Position numbers and translations under genes: made by a program
Assembly: GCA_017302575.1 (NCBI GenBank)
Contig: JAFLDD010000001.1
Span: 310,001 to 374,000 of the forward strand
DNA length: 64,000 bases
Reading direction: 5' to 3'
Origin: Alphaproteobacteria bacterium
Lineage (GTDB): Bacteria > Pseudomonadota > Alphaproteobacteria > Rickettsiales > UBA3002
Part shown: in pieces, positions 7,983-16,319 of the stretch
How the letters are laid out: each line of letters begins with the position of its first letter
How positions within the stretch are numbered: the first letter of the stretch is position 1
The notes under the pieces: generated by a model
Told to the model about the DNA's origin: nothing
Databases searched by the model: none
The model's input: only the letters and a program-made list of their open reading frames with translations

Positions 7983-9593
7983 ATGATTCGTCTGACCGAG
8001 ATAAAGCTGCCGCTCGACCACCCGCCCGAGGCTATTGAAAAAGCCATTCTGGCGAAGCTGGGTATTGCGAAATCGGATTTGCTTTCCTTCACCATGTTCA
8101 AGCGCGGCAATGACGCGCGCAAGAAGCCGAATATTTTGCTCGTCTACACGCTCGATTGCGAAGTGAAGAACGAAGCCGCGCTGCTCAAAAAGTTCGCCAA
8201 AGACCAGAACGTAAAACCCACGCCCGACATGGAATATCGCCATGTCACCAAAGCGCCCGAAAATCTGAAGCTGCGCCCGATTGTGATTGGCGCGGGGCCA
8301 TGCGGATTATTCGCCGCGCTGATATTGGCGCAAATGGGTTTCAAGCCGATTATATTGGAGCGCGGCAAAGTCGTGCGCGAGCGCACGAAGGACACATGGG
8401 GGCTGTGGCGCAAATCGGTGCTCACCACTGAATCCAACGTGCAGTTCGGCGAGGGCGGGGCAGGCACCTTCAGCGACGGCAAGCTCTACAGCCAAATCAA
8501 AGACCCGCGCTATTTGGGGCGCAAAGTGTTGCATGAGTTCGTCAAGGCCGAAGCGCCCGAAGATATTCTGTACGAAGCGCACCCGCATATCGGCACGTTC
8601 CGTTTGGTGAAAATGGTCGAGAATATGCGCGCAACGATTGAGGAACTGGGCGGCGAATATCGCTGGCAGAGCAAAGTCACGGATATCGAGATAGATGCGC
8701 AGCGCCAAGTGCAGGCGGTGATTCTAGAGAATGGTGAACGTATTGCTGCAAACCATGTAGTGCTGGCGATTGGCCATAGCTCGCGCGACACGTTCCAGAT
8801 GCTGTATGATCGCGGTGTGTATGTCGAGGCGAAGCCTTTCAGCATCGGCGTGCGGATTGAGCACCCGCAAAGTATTATTGATGAAGCGCGCTATGGTGCG
8901 TGCAAGGGCAACCCGATATTGGGTGCGGCGGATTATAAGCTGGTGCACCACGCCAAAAATGGCCGCGATGTGTATAGTTTTTGCATGTGCCCTGGCGGAA
9001 CCGTGGTCGCGGCGACGAGTGAGGAGGGGCGCGTAGTGACCAACGGCATGAGCCAGTATTCACGCAATGAGCGCAATGCAAACTCCGGCCTCGTGGTGGG
9101 CATTACGCCGGAGGTGGACTACCCCGACCACCCCCTCGCGGGTATCGACTTCCAGCGCAAGTGGGAGTCGGCGGCGTTTGTCGCCGGTGGCAGTAATTAC
9201 AACGCGCCCGCGCAATTGGTGGGTGATTTGCTCGCAGGGCGAGCTTCGACGAAGCTTGGTGAAGTGATACCGTCTTATAAACCCGCCGTTACGCCCACGG
9301 ATTTGGCAAAATGCCTGCCCGATTTTGTGATGGAGGCATTTCGCGAAGCGCTGCCCGTGTTTGGCCGCCAGATAAAGGGCTACGATATGGCGGACGCGGT
9401 TTTGACAGGCGTGGAAACCCGCACCAGCGCGCCGATACGCATTAAGCGCGATCATGAAACCTATCAAAGCATCAACACGCGCGGCCTTTATCCCGCAGGC
9501 GAAGGCGCAGGCTATGCAGGCGGAATTCTCAGCGCAGGCGTGGATGGGATTAAAGTAGCCGAGGCGGTTGCTTTACGCATAAAAACAAATTAA
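7983..9593 (+). CDS. FAD-dependent oxidoreductase, COG2509 family
   Basis: A 536-residue flavoprotein. An N-terminal alpha/beta domain (1-95) precedes the Rossmann dinucleotide motif VIGAGPCGLFAALILAQMG (about 100-118), then LERGKVVRERTKDTWGLWR, FGEGGAGTFSDGKLYS and, near the C-terminus, GLYPAGEGAGYAGGILSAGVDGIKVAEAV, which is the FAD-binding closing motif. This is the uncharacterised dehydrogenase family COG2509, found in many bacteria; its substrate is not established. The gene stands alone on the plus strand and is more GC-rich than the following AlbA_2 gene, which begins 11 bases after its stop. Confidence 0.9.
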   Translation: MIRLTEIKLPLDHPPEAIEKAILAKLGIAKSDLLSFTMFKRGNDARKKPNILLVYTLDCEVKNEAALLKKFAKDQNVKPTPDMEYRHVTKAPENLKLRPIVIGAGPCGLFAALILAQMGFKPIILERGKVVRERTKDTWGLWRKSVLTTESNVQFGEGGAGTFSDGKLYSQIKDPRYLGRKVLHEFVKAEAPEDILYEAHPHIGTFRLVKMVENMRATIEELGGEYRWQSKVTDIEIDAQRQVQAVILENGERIAANHVVLAIGHSSRDTFQMLYDRGVYVEAKPFSIGVRIEHPQSIIDEARYGACKGNPILGAADYKLVHHAKNGRDVYSFCMCPGGTVVAATSEEGRVVTNGMSQYSRNERNANSGLVVGITPEVDYPDHPLAGIDFQRKWESAAFVAGGSNYNAPAQLVGDLLAGRASTKLGEVIPSYKPAVTPTDLAKCLPDFVMEAFREALPVFGRQIKGYDMADAVLTGVETRTSAPIRIKRDHETYQSINTRGLYPAGEGAGYAGGILSAGVDGIKVAEAVALRIKTN

Positions 9594-9603
9594 TTTATCG
9601 CCC

Positions 9604-10653
9604 ATGATAAAACGAAGTCAGACCCTAACAGTAGAAACAAAACGCTTACTTGCGGAGGGCGAATCACAGACTGTTGAGTTCAAGCGTAACTTAGAAGCAG
9701 TAAAGGTTAGAACCCTAACAGCCATAGCAAACACTCCCGCGGGCGGTACAATATTAGTTGGAGTAGATGAAGTAGATAAAGACGGCTTAAAAGTAGGAAA
9801 AGTTGTTGGTTGTAATCTTGGGAATCAGCCAGAAGAATCATTGCGCAATAAAGCAAAAGAAGCAAAACCTGCGATTGATTTGGATATTAGCTTTGAGAAT
9901 ACTGCTGGTGAGGCTGTAATTAAAATAACCATTCCACCAAGTTCAAAAAGACCTCACAGCGCTCCAAGCGGTGAGTACGTGGTTAGAGATGGCATTATTA
10001 CAAGAGGTCTAGATCCTTCTGAATTGCTATTAATTTTTCTTGCGCAGGAGCAATCAAAATTTCTCTCTAACTTTCAGGCAGCAACGCAATCTCTGTCAGA
10101 GCAAGTTGTAGCATTAAATCAGGAAATTTTAAACACTGCTCATGCAATTATTGATGAACAAACCACAGCAACCGAGGAAATCATTGCCAGTCTTCTTGAT
10201 GTACAAAGCACCGTTGAGAGTCAACCAACTCCAAATTACGATAATGATATAACATTTAGAACTTTGAGCGAAGTAGAAGACAGGACTGACGAAAATCAAA
10301 GATTATTACGGCATATTTTAAGGTTGCTGGTGAGTAATGCTAATGGTGTTTCTGGTGCTGCGGCCATTAAGGTTATAACTAGAAATTATGTTTTTCAAAG
10401 CTTGGGGTGGGGAGGTCTTCTTAACGCTGGTCTCACTAAAGAAGAATTCAATAAGACTAATAATGTAACTTGGGACGATTTTCTGAAAAGGTCTTATCAT
10501 CATAGAGATTTTAAAGAATGTTTTATTATAGATTTTGATGAATACAAACAAATCGCAGAAAGTTTCTTTCCTAATTTAGCAAAGAAGAAAAGTAAGAGGG
10601 GCAAACCTAAGAGGCTTCCTCGGTCGCCCGTAAGTCGGCGAAAGAAACTATAA
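9604..10653 (+). CDS. AlbA_2 (Schlafen-like) domain protein, probably acquired
   Basis: A 349-residue protein. Residues about 12-115 match the AlbA_2 putative nucleic-acid/nucleotide-binding domain: ESQTVEFKRNL, then TLTAIANTPAGGTILVGVDE and later YVVRDGIITRG. The remainder (about 130-349) is mostly helical, includes a coiled-coil-like stretch around 150-200 and ends in a very basic tail (KKKSKRGKPKRLPRSPVSRRKKL). AlbA_2 domains occur in transcriptional regulators and in several antiviral proteins. Codon use is strikingly AT-rich compared with the genes on both sides, which suggests horizontal transfer. No integrase, toxin or repeat flanks it. Confidence 0.8.
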   Translation: MIKRSQTLTVETKRLLAEGESQTVEFKRNLEAVKVRTLTAIANTPAGGTILVGVDEVDKDGLKVGKVVGCNLGNQPEESLRNKAKEAKPAIDLDISFENTAGEAVIKITIPPSSKRPHSAPSGEYVVRDGIITRGLDPSELLLIFLAQEQSKFLSNFQAATQSLSEQVVALNQEILNTAHAIIDEQTTATEEIIASLLDVQSTVESQPTPNYDNDITFRTLSEVEDRTDENQRLLRHILRLLVSNANGVSGAAAIKVITRNYVFQSLGWGGLLNAGLTKEEFNKTNNVTWDDFLKRSYHHRDFKECFIIDFDEYKQIAESFFPNLAKKKSKRGKPKRLPRSPVSRRKKL

Positions 10654-10663
10654 CAACCCCCAA

Positions 10664-11815
10664 CTATCCCCGCGCCCATTTGAGCACCACAGCACCCCAA
10701 ATGGTTGAAAGCAGCGAGCCGGTGAGAACACCGATTTTCACTTCGTCTTGCAGCGTGGGGTCGGTGAAGGCGAGCAGGCCGATGAACAGGCTCATGGTGA
10801 AACCAATGCCCGCTAATATCGACACGCCGTAAATATGTTTCCACGTAGCGCCTTCTGGCATGGATGCTAGGCCGCTTTTAATCACCAGCCATGTGACGCC
10901 GAAAATACCAATCTGTTTGCCGAAGAATAACCCCGCCGCAATGCCAAGCGGTAAGGGCGAGAGTGCGTCTTGCAGCGACAGGCCTTGCAGCGCAACACCC
11001 GCACTGACGAATGCGAAAAGCGGCATGATGCCAAAGGCGACATAGGGGTGGAGCGTGTGGAGCAACGTATCGACTGCGGATTTCCCCTCCGCCCCCTTGG
11101 TGGGCATGAATAGACCCGTCAGCACGCCTGCGATGGTGGTGTGCACCCCTGCTTCATGCAAACAGAACCAGAGATAAACGCAGGTGAGGATATAGGGCGC
11201 AATGGCGTTGACCTTGGCGCGGTTGAGTAGCGCGAGAATAGCAATACCAAGCGCGACGAGGCCGAGCGCCACCACACTTTTAATGCCGCTATAGAAAAAG
11301 GCGATAATCAGAATCGCGCCCAGATCGTCAAATATCGCAATGGCGAGCAGGAAGATTTTGACCGAAGGCGGCACGCCGCGCCCCACGAGCGTGAGTACGC
11401 AGATGGCGAAGGCAATATCGGTGGCGGCGGGGATTGCCCAGCCATGTAGATTTTCGGGGGTGCCCGCATTGATGCCAACGAAAATCAGGGCGGGGATTGC
11501 CATGCCGCCCAATGCAGCGAGCAGGGGCAGGGCGATTTGCTCGCGTTTGCTCAAAAACCCCTCGGCCATTTCGCGTTTCAGTTCCAACCCGACAACGAGG
11601 AAGAATATCACCATCAACACTTCGCTGACCCAATGGCTGAGCGGCCAGTCATACCCGATGTTGATGTGGTAATGGATGAGGCCTTGGTAGCCCTCGGCGA
11701 GGAAGCTATTGGCCGAGAACAGTGCCAGTGCGGTCGCGGCGAGCATGATGATGCCACCTGCGGATTCGAGTTTCAGGAATTCGCGTAAAACGTTGGGTGC
11801 AAAACGAGTAATCAT
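10664..11815 (-). CDS. nhaA: Na+/H+ antiporter NhaA
   Basis: An inner-membrane antiporter expelling Na+ in exchange for protons. Twelve hydrophobic helices are visible. Diagnostic stretches are FLKLESAGGIIMLAATALAL at the start, FFLVVGLELKREM in helix 2-3, and AIPAATDIAFAICVL, which carries the twin-Asp-region ion site. I chose the ATG at 11815 because it overlaps the stop of the upstream ligase gene as ATGA; an in-frame ATG at 11827 would add MDRH. Neither has a clear Shine-Dalgarno sequence, consistent with translational coupling. It is the second gene of a two-gene unit with the YbdK-type ligase. Confidence 0.96.
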   Translation of the reverse strand: MITRFAPNVLREFLKLESAGGIIMLAATALALFSANSFLAEGYQGLIHYHINIGYDWPLSHWVSEVLMVIFFLVVGLELKREMAEGFLSKREQIALPLLAALGGMAIPALIFVGINAGTPENLHGWAIPAATDIAFAICVLTLVGRGVPPSVKIFLLAIAIFDDLGAILIIAFFYSGIKSVVALGLVALGIAILALLNRAKVNAIAPYILTCVYLWFCLHEAGVHTTIAGVLTGLFMPTKGAEGKSAVDTLLHTLHPYVAFGIMPLFAFVSAGVALQGLSLQDALSPLPLGIAAGLFFGKQIGIFGVTWLVIKSGLASMPEGATWKHIYGVSILAGIGFTMSLFIGLLAFTDPTLQDEVKIGVLTGSLLSTIWGAVVLKWARG

Positions 11816-12990
11816 GTGTCTGTCCATGGGGGTTGGCGGTTCATAAATTCATCTACCGTGAGCTTGACCACTTCTTCAAGCAATTGGGTCTCTTGGAATT
11901 TCTTACGCTGACGCGAAGAACTGTTGCCGTGCTGGCTGATGGCCAGAACGTCTTTCAGATACTCCTCATAGCCGAGCTTTTCAGCGTAGGGTTTTACGCG
12001 CTCGACCCACTCAGCGATGTCTTCGCGCACGTGTTTCAATTTACCTTCGCTATTCATTACAAGCTGTGCCTCGAGCCCGTGGCGCATGACGCGCCATTTA
12101 TTTTCACGGCTTAGCCAGCGCGGCGGGTAATTCACCGACTCCAGCCAGCTGCCGTTATCTTTAAACCAGTGAGAAAGGCTATGGATGAACGCTACAATCG
12201 CTAGGGCTTCACGCAAGGTGGCGGGGCCGTCGCATACGCGAATCTCGAGTGTTCCAAAATTCGGGCTAGGGCGCATGTCCCACCACAAATCCTTCATCGA
12301 TTCGATGGAGCCGCACGCCTTGAGTGTATGATAGAGATGTTCGAATTCGCGCCAATTGCGTACGTGATAGGGTTGGCCAGCCGTCGGCAATGCTTCGTAG
12401 GTCGTGGGGCGGCAGCTTGCCAAGCCCGTATCGGTGCCTTGCCAGAAGGGAGAACTGGCAGAAAGCGCCAATAAGTGCGGTAGGAAATTCATGAAGAAAT
12501 TATTGTAGCGGATACAATCATCCCCTGATTCCATGCCAATATGCACGTGCAGGCCGTAGACCGTCATACGGCGGGTAAGCCATTGGTTGCGGTCAATCAG
12601 GCTTTGATAGCGCTCCCCAGCCGCAATGATACAATCGGAATATTTCGCAAAAGGGTGCGAGCCAGTGCTTGAAAGATGGATGCCCATGCTTTCTGCAATC
12701 GGTACGAGCTGTCGCAGCGTATCGCGTAAATCTTCTTCAGCTTCATGAACGTCGTTGCACTTGTCGGTGTTTATCTCAATCGTGCTAAGATAAAATTCAG
12801 GCTTCACCTTCTTGATTGCCGCCGTAGCGGTCAGTAATTCCTCGGCACGGGAAGAGAGATTATGCGTGGTTGGGTCAATCAGTTGGAGTTCTATTTCGAC
12901 TCCCAAGGTCAGTATGCCGTTACTGATGAAACTGATCTCGTCTGTCTTGGTTGAGAATTTCTGCATGAGTGGGGAGACGACGTCCCACAT
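11812..12990 (-). CDS. YbdK-type carboxylate-amine ligase (GCS2 family)
   Basis: A 392-residue ATP-dependent ligase related to plant-type glutamate-cysteine ligase. Visible landmarks are LGVEIELQLIDP (about 29-40), EINTDKCNDVHEAEEDL, GSHPF, the YGLHVHIGM metal/ATP segment and LEIRVCDGPATL. YbdK proteins have weak gamma-glutamylcysteine synthetase activity; the physiological substrate is open. The ATG at 12990 has only a poorly spaced GGGAG. A perfect AGGAGG at 13026-13021 stands six bases before an in-frame ATC codon at 13014, so translation might begin there, eight codons earlier. The gene is followed by nhaA with a 4-base overlap. Confidence 0.88.
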   Translation of the reverse strand: MWDVVSPLMQKFSTKTDEISFISNGILTLGVEIELQLIDPTTHNLSSRAEELLTATAAIKKVKPEFYLSTIEINTDKCNDVHEAEEDLRDTLRQLVPIAESMGIHLSSTGSHPFAKYSDCIIAAGERYQSLIDRNQWLTRRMTVYGLHVHIGMESGDDCIRYNNFFMNFLPHLLALSASSPFWQGTDTGLASCRPTTYEALPTAGQPYHVRNWREFEHLYHTLKACGSIESMKDLWWDMRPSPNFGTLEIRVCDGPATLREALAIVAFIHSLSHWFKDNGSWLESVNYPPRWLSRENKWRVMRHGLEAQLVMNSEGKLKHVREDIAEWVERVKPYAEKLGYEEYLKDVLAISQHGNSSSRQRKKFQETQLLEEVVKLTVDEFMNRQPPWTDT

Positions 12991-13123
12991 ATGCTCCCAT
13001 GGCTTCGTTACGATGGCCTACCTCCTGTGAAGATTACATCAGTTGCGCATCAAACATAGGTGTATGAGCCTCAATTACAAGCATTTACGTTGCCGATGTG
13101 GGCAATTCCCTTATAGTTGGCGT

Positions 13124-14023
13124 ATGAAACCAGAAACACGATGCGGATTTGTGGCGCTGATTGGCGCGCCAAATGCCGGTAAATCAACACTGCTCAACAC
13201 GCTTGTTGGTGCGAAAATCTCTATCGTCACGCCCAAGGCGCAGACGACGCGTTCGCGCATCACGGGTGTGTGCATTCATAACAACGCGCAATTAATTCTC
13301 GTCGATGTTCCGGGAGTGTTCCGCGCCAAGCAGAAGCTTGAAAAAGCGATGGTAGAGCGCGCATGGGGCAGCGCAGGGGAGTCGGACATTGTCCTGTTCA
13401 TGCATGACGTGAAGCGCCCGCCCGATGATGAGACCGAGCAAATGTTGGAGCAGGTGAAAAACTCTGGCAAGCCGCTTTATCTGGTGCTGAATAAGGTCGA
13501 TATTCTGGAAGATAAGGCGAAGCTTTTGGAACTTGGCACGTGGTTTAATGCGCGCGCGCCGTTCAAAGATATTTTTATGATATCGGCGCTGAAAAAAGAC
13601 GGCATTATTGATGTGCTAGAGGTCATGGCGCGCGAGGTGCCCGTTGGCCCGTGGCTGTTCCCTGAGGACGAGTTGACCGATATTCCCGTGCGCTTCATGG
13701 CGGCGGAATTTACGCGTGAGCAGTGCTTCCTGCGTCTGCGTGAAGAGCTGCCCTATACGTTGTTTGTGGATACAGAGGAATATAAAGAGCGTGCCGATGG
13801 TTCGGTGGAGATTCGCCAGATCATCGTGGTGCAGAATGAACGGCAAAAGATGATTGTGTTGGGCAAAGGTGGTGCGCAGATAAAAGAAATCGGCGCGGCA
13901 GCGCGTCAGCAAATCAGCAGAGCATTGGAGCAGAAGGTGCATCTCTTCCTGTTTGTGAAGGTGCGCGAGGACTGGAAAGACAATCCTGAAACCTACCGAT
14001 TATTAGGCCTGAGTCATGGTTGA
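13124..14023 (+). CDS. era: GTPase Era
   Basis: Essential GTPase that binds the 3' end of 16S rRNA and assists 30S maturation. From the ATG at 13124 the protein has 299 residues, the usual length; an upstream in-frame ATG at 13043 would add 27 residues with no homology. G1 is GAPNAGKS, G2 region TPKAQTTR, G3 DVPG and G4 NKVD. A C-terminal KH RNA-binding domain carries GKGGAQIKEIG. The stop overlaps the recO start by eight bases, an arrangement seen in many proteobacteria. Confidence 0.97.
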   Translation: MKPETRCGFVALIGAPNAGKSTLLNTLVGAKISIVTPKAQTTRSRITGVCIHNNAQLILVDVPGVFRAKQKLEKAMVERAWGSAGESDIVLFMHDVKRPPDDETEQMLEQVKNSGKPLYLVLNKVDILEDKAKLLELGTWFNARAPFKDIFMISALKKDGIIDVLEVMAREVPVGPWLFPEDELTDIPVRFMAAEFTREQCFLRLREELPYTLFVDTEEYKERADGSVEIRQIIVVQNERQKMIVLGKGGAQIKEIGAAARQQISRALEQKVHLFLFVKVREDWKDNPETYRLLGLSHG

Positions 14024-14759
14024 ATGGCGTGACAGAGCAATTGTATTAGAGGCAGTGAAATTCGCTGATAACGACGCGATTGTAACGGTGCTCTCGCGCA
14101 CACATGGTATTTATAAAGGTATCTGCAAAGGTGCGCTCAGTAAGCGTAACCGTGCGGATATGGAGTGCGGGAATATCGCCGAGGTGCATTGGAATGCGCG
14201 TTTGCAGGAGCATCTGGGCAAGTTGCAGCTACACATCGAAACAGCGATTGTGGCGCGGGTGATGGCCGATAGGCTCAAACTCACTACGCTTGGTGCGCTT
14301 TGCTCGTTATTGAAATCGACGCTGCCTGAACATGACCCGCACCCGCAACTCTATGATGCGGTCGAGGGATTCTTAAATCACATGGCCGAAGCTGCTGAGC
14401 CGTTTGAATGGCTTTCGCATTATATAGCGTTGGAAGTGCGCTTGTTGGAGGAGTTGGGGTTTGGCCTCGACTTATCCGAATGTGCGGCAACGGGGGTGCG
14501 CGAGGATTTGACCCATGTATCGCCCAAATCGGGCAGGGCAGTAAGTGCCACTGCTGCCGCCCCTTATGTAGATAAATTATTGCCCTTGCCCGAGTTCCTG
14601 AAGGACGAAATGACGGGGTCTAGCTGGGCAGAAGTGGCTGACGGATTGCGGCTGAGCGGCCATTTTATTGAGCACTGGCTGCTGAGTGCGGTGGATAAGC
14701 CCTTATCCCCTGTCCGCGCCCGTCTGGGGCAGCAGGTGGCGCGCCTTACTGAGGCATAA
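14016..14759 (+). CDS. recO: DNA repair protein RecO
   Basis: A 247-residue recombination mediator that helps RecR load RecA on gapped DNA. The N-terminal OB fold begins MVEWRDRAIVLEAVKFADNDAIVTVLSRTHG, as in other alphaproteobacterial RecO proteins, followed by a helical domain containing LEVRLLEELGFGLDLSECAATG. The zinc-finger cysteines of some RecO proteins are not evident. The gene overlaps era by eight bases and is co-transcribed. The Pho-box-like promoter for the next gene begins at its stop codon. Confidence 0.95.
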   Translation: MVEWRDRAIVLEAVKFADNDAIVTVLSRTHGIYKGICKGALSKRNRADMECGNIAEVHWNARLQEHLGKLQLHIETAIVARVMADRLKLTTLGALCSLLKSTLPEHDPHPQLYDAVEGFLNHMAEAAEPFEWLSHYIALEVRLLEELGFGLDLSECAATGVREDLTHVSPKSGRAVSATAAAPYVDKLLPLPEFLKDEMTGSSWAEVADGLRLSGHFIEHWLLSAVDKPLSPVRARLGQQVARLTEA

Positions 14760-14804
14760 TCTTCATAAGACTGTCACATTCCTAAGCGTAGTTTTTGCTA
14801 TGAT
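14760..14804 (+). promoter_or_regulatory. Pho-box-like promoter of the gene at 14828
   Basis: Half-site TCTTCAT (14760-14766) and half-site CTGTCAC (14771-14777) are spaced 11 bases apart, as in PhoB binding sites (consensus CTGTCAT-N4-CTGTCAY). A -10 box TATGAT lies at 14799-14804, 21 bases after the second half-site. The same layout recurs at three other promoters in this window. PhoB control is inference from the pattern. Confidence 0.6.
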
Positions 14805-14827
14805 GAGGGTAGGGAAAATTACGTTTT

Positions 14828-16270
14828 ATGACTGAACCAGCACCAACAACTACAGAGTCAGCAGCGCCAAGCGCTATTGAGGCTTATGTAGATGCCTTAA
14901 TGGCATATAACCGTGCTGTTTATGTCAATTCTCCTGAGGTGGCAGCTACCATTACGAATACTGCTGATAATCCAGCTAGAGACGTTGCTAACCGTCAGAT
15001 GTTTGATGCCCTAGATGGTGTCTTAGACAATTATACGTTGCCTGCTGGTTCGGCTGATTTAACAGAAGTTCCGCCAGAATTTGCTGGCAAACTACTTGTA
15101 AATCCACCGATGACAGAGCTTCAAGCGTTGAATAATGTGATTAGAGCGCGCCGCGATTTGGTTGCTGCAGAAGCAGCGCTTGAAACGGCGAATCCTGATT
15201 CGGCTGAAACGATTATTTCAGTATTGAGCGCCAACGCACGTGAGCGAATTCTGAATCTTGAGGGTGCAATTGTTACCCCTGGTGATCGCATTGGTACCTA
15301 TGACTCGGCCAACGTTGAGCGTAACCATATGGTTCTCGCGGCAGAGCGTTTGCACGAATTGTCATCGGAGACGATACCAGATGCCGACGCAATTGCCATT
15401 TTGAATGGCTGGATCACTAGAGCAAAATTACCTGCGAATAGCGTATTAAGTGGCCAAATTACTGAAGTACTTGCGCGTCTTAATCTTGGTTCATTGGATG
15501 CATTTACGGTTACGAGCGCGAATCTCACGGATGCGATTAAGCTGTTCCAAACCGTCAATAGCCTCACAGTAACAGACGGCACACGTAACAATGAGACTGT
15601 ACTCAGACTGCGCGCCGAGCGCACGAATTCAGAAGTTGCGGCTAACCAATTTACGAATAATTTGCTTGCAGGTATCCAAGGTTTTGGCCCCACTAGCCGT
15701 GGCCTCATTGATAGTGCTGGCAGCGCGATTGCGGGTCTTACTGGTGGTTCGCCACCTAATCCGCCAGCTAATACCCCATCGCAAAACAACGACATCTTGC
15801 AGGGCATTTCTGAGTTCTTTGGTGGTATATGGGAAAGCATCACTGGCATGTTCAGTGGTGAAGACGGCGAAGGGCTGAACATGGGCTCGATCGCGGGTGG
15901 TGGCGTTATTGGTGCGTTACTGTTTTTTGTCGCGGGTGCGTTCGGTCCTATGGGGCAGTTTGCCCAGTGGCCACTGGCAATTTTGGGCTTTTTCATGGGC
16001 GCTAACATGGGCAGAGATTGGGGTAGGGACGGTGATAGCGGTTCCCCTAGTGTTTCTGCGTCATCAGGTGGTGTGCCCCCACGCGTAGATAATGCCCAAA
16101 TTGCGGCAGCCCTAGCTGCACCAAGCATTGAAGCATTGGAACGTGCACGTGACGCACGGCCAGATACCCCTGTCACGGAGGGCCTAGAGGCCCCTCTGCC
16201 TGAAGGCCCAACTCGGTTAGCTTTAGTGCGTTCTGTGACCGAAATTGGCAATACAGTTGTACAAACTTAA
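14828..16270 (+). CDS. Hypothetical protein with a C-terminal membrane hairpin
   Basis: A 480-residue protein of no family I recognise. It is Cys-free, rich in Ala, Asn and Thr, without a signal peptide. Residues 1-290 are predicted helical. A Pro/Asn-rich linker (about 305-325) leads to a hydrophobic hairpin at about 355-395 (GGGVIGALLFFVAGAFGPMG, then a second helix WPLAILGFFMGANMG), and the last 80 residues are acidic and disordered. The promoter carries a Pho-box-like pair, shared with the paralogous membrane family at 20860-24578. The gene sits between recO and parC with its own promoter, and no terminator is evident before parC. Confidence 0.8.
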   Translation: MTEPAPTTTESAAPSAIEAYVDALMAYNRAVYVNSPEVAATITNTADNPARDVANRQMFDALDGVLDNYTLPAGSADLTEVPPEFAGKLLVNPPMTELQALNNVIRARRDLVAAEAALETANPDSAETIISVLSANARERILNLEGAIVTPGDRIGTYDSANVERNHMVLAAERLHELSSETIPDADAIAILNGWITRAKLPANSVLSGQITEVLARLNLGSLDAFTVTSANLTDAIKLFQTVNSLTVTDGTRNNETVLRLRAERTNSEVAANQFTNNLLAGIQGFGPTSRGLIDSAGSAIAGLTGGSPPNPPANTPSQNNDILQGISEFFGGIWESITGMFSGEDGEGLNMGSIAGGGVIGALLFFVAGAFGPMGQFAQWPLAILGFFMGANMGRDWGRDGDSGSPSVSASSGGVPPRVDNAQIAAALAAPSIEALERARDARPDTPVTEGLEAPLPEGPTRLALVRSVTEIGNTVVQT

Positions 16271-16319
16271 CGATAGTTTTTCTTGCATTCACTAGGATTT
16301 CCGCTAGTTTCCCGCCCCT

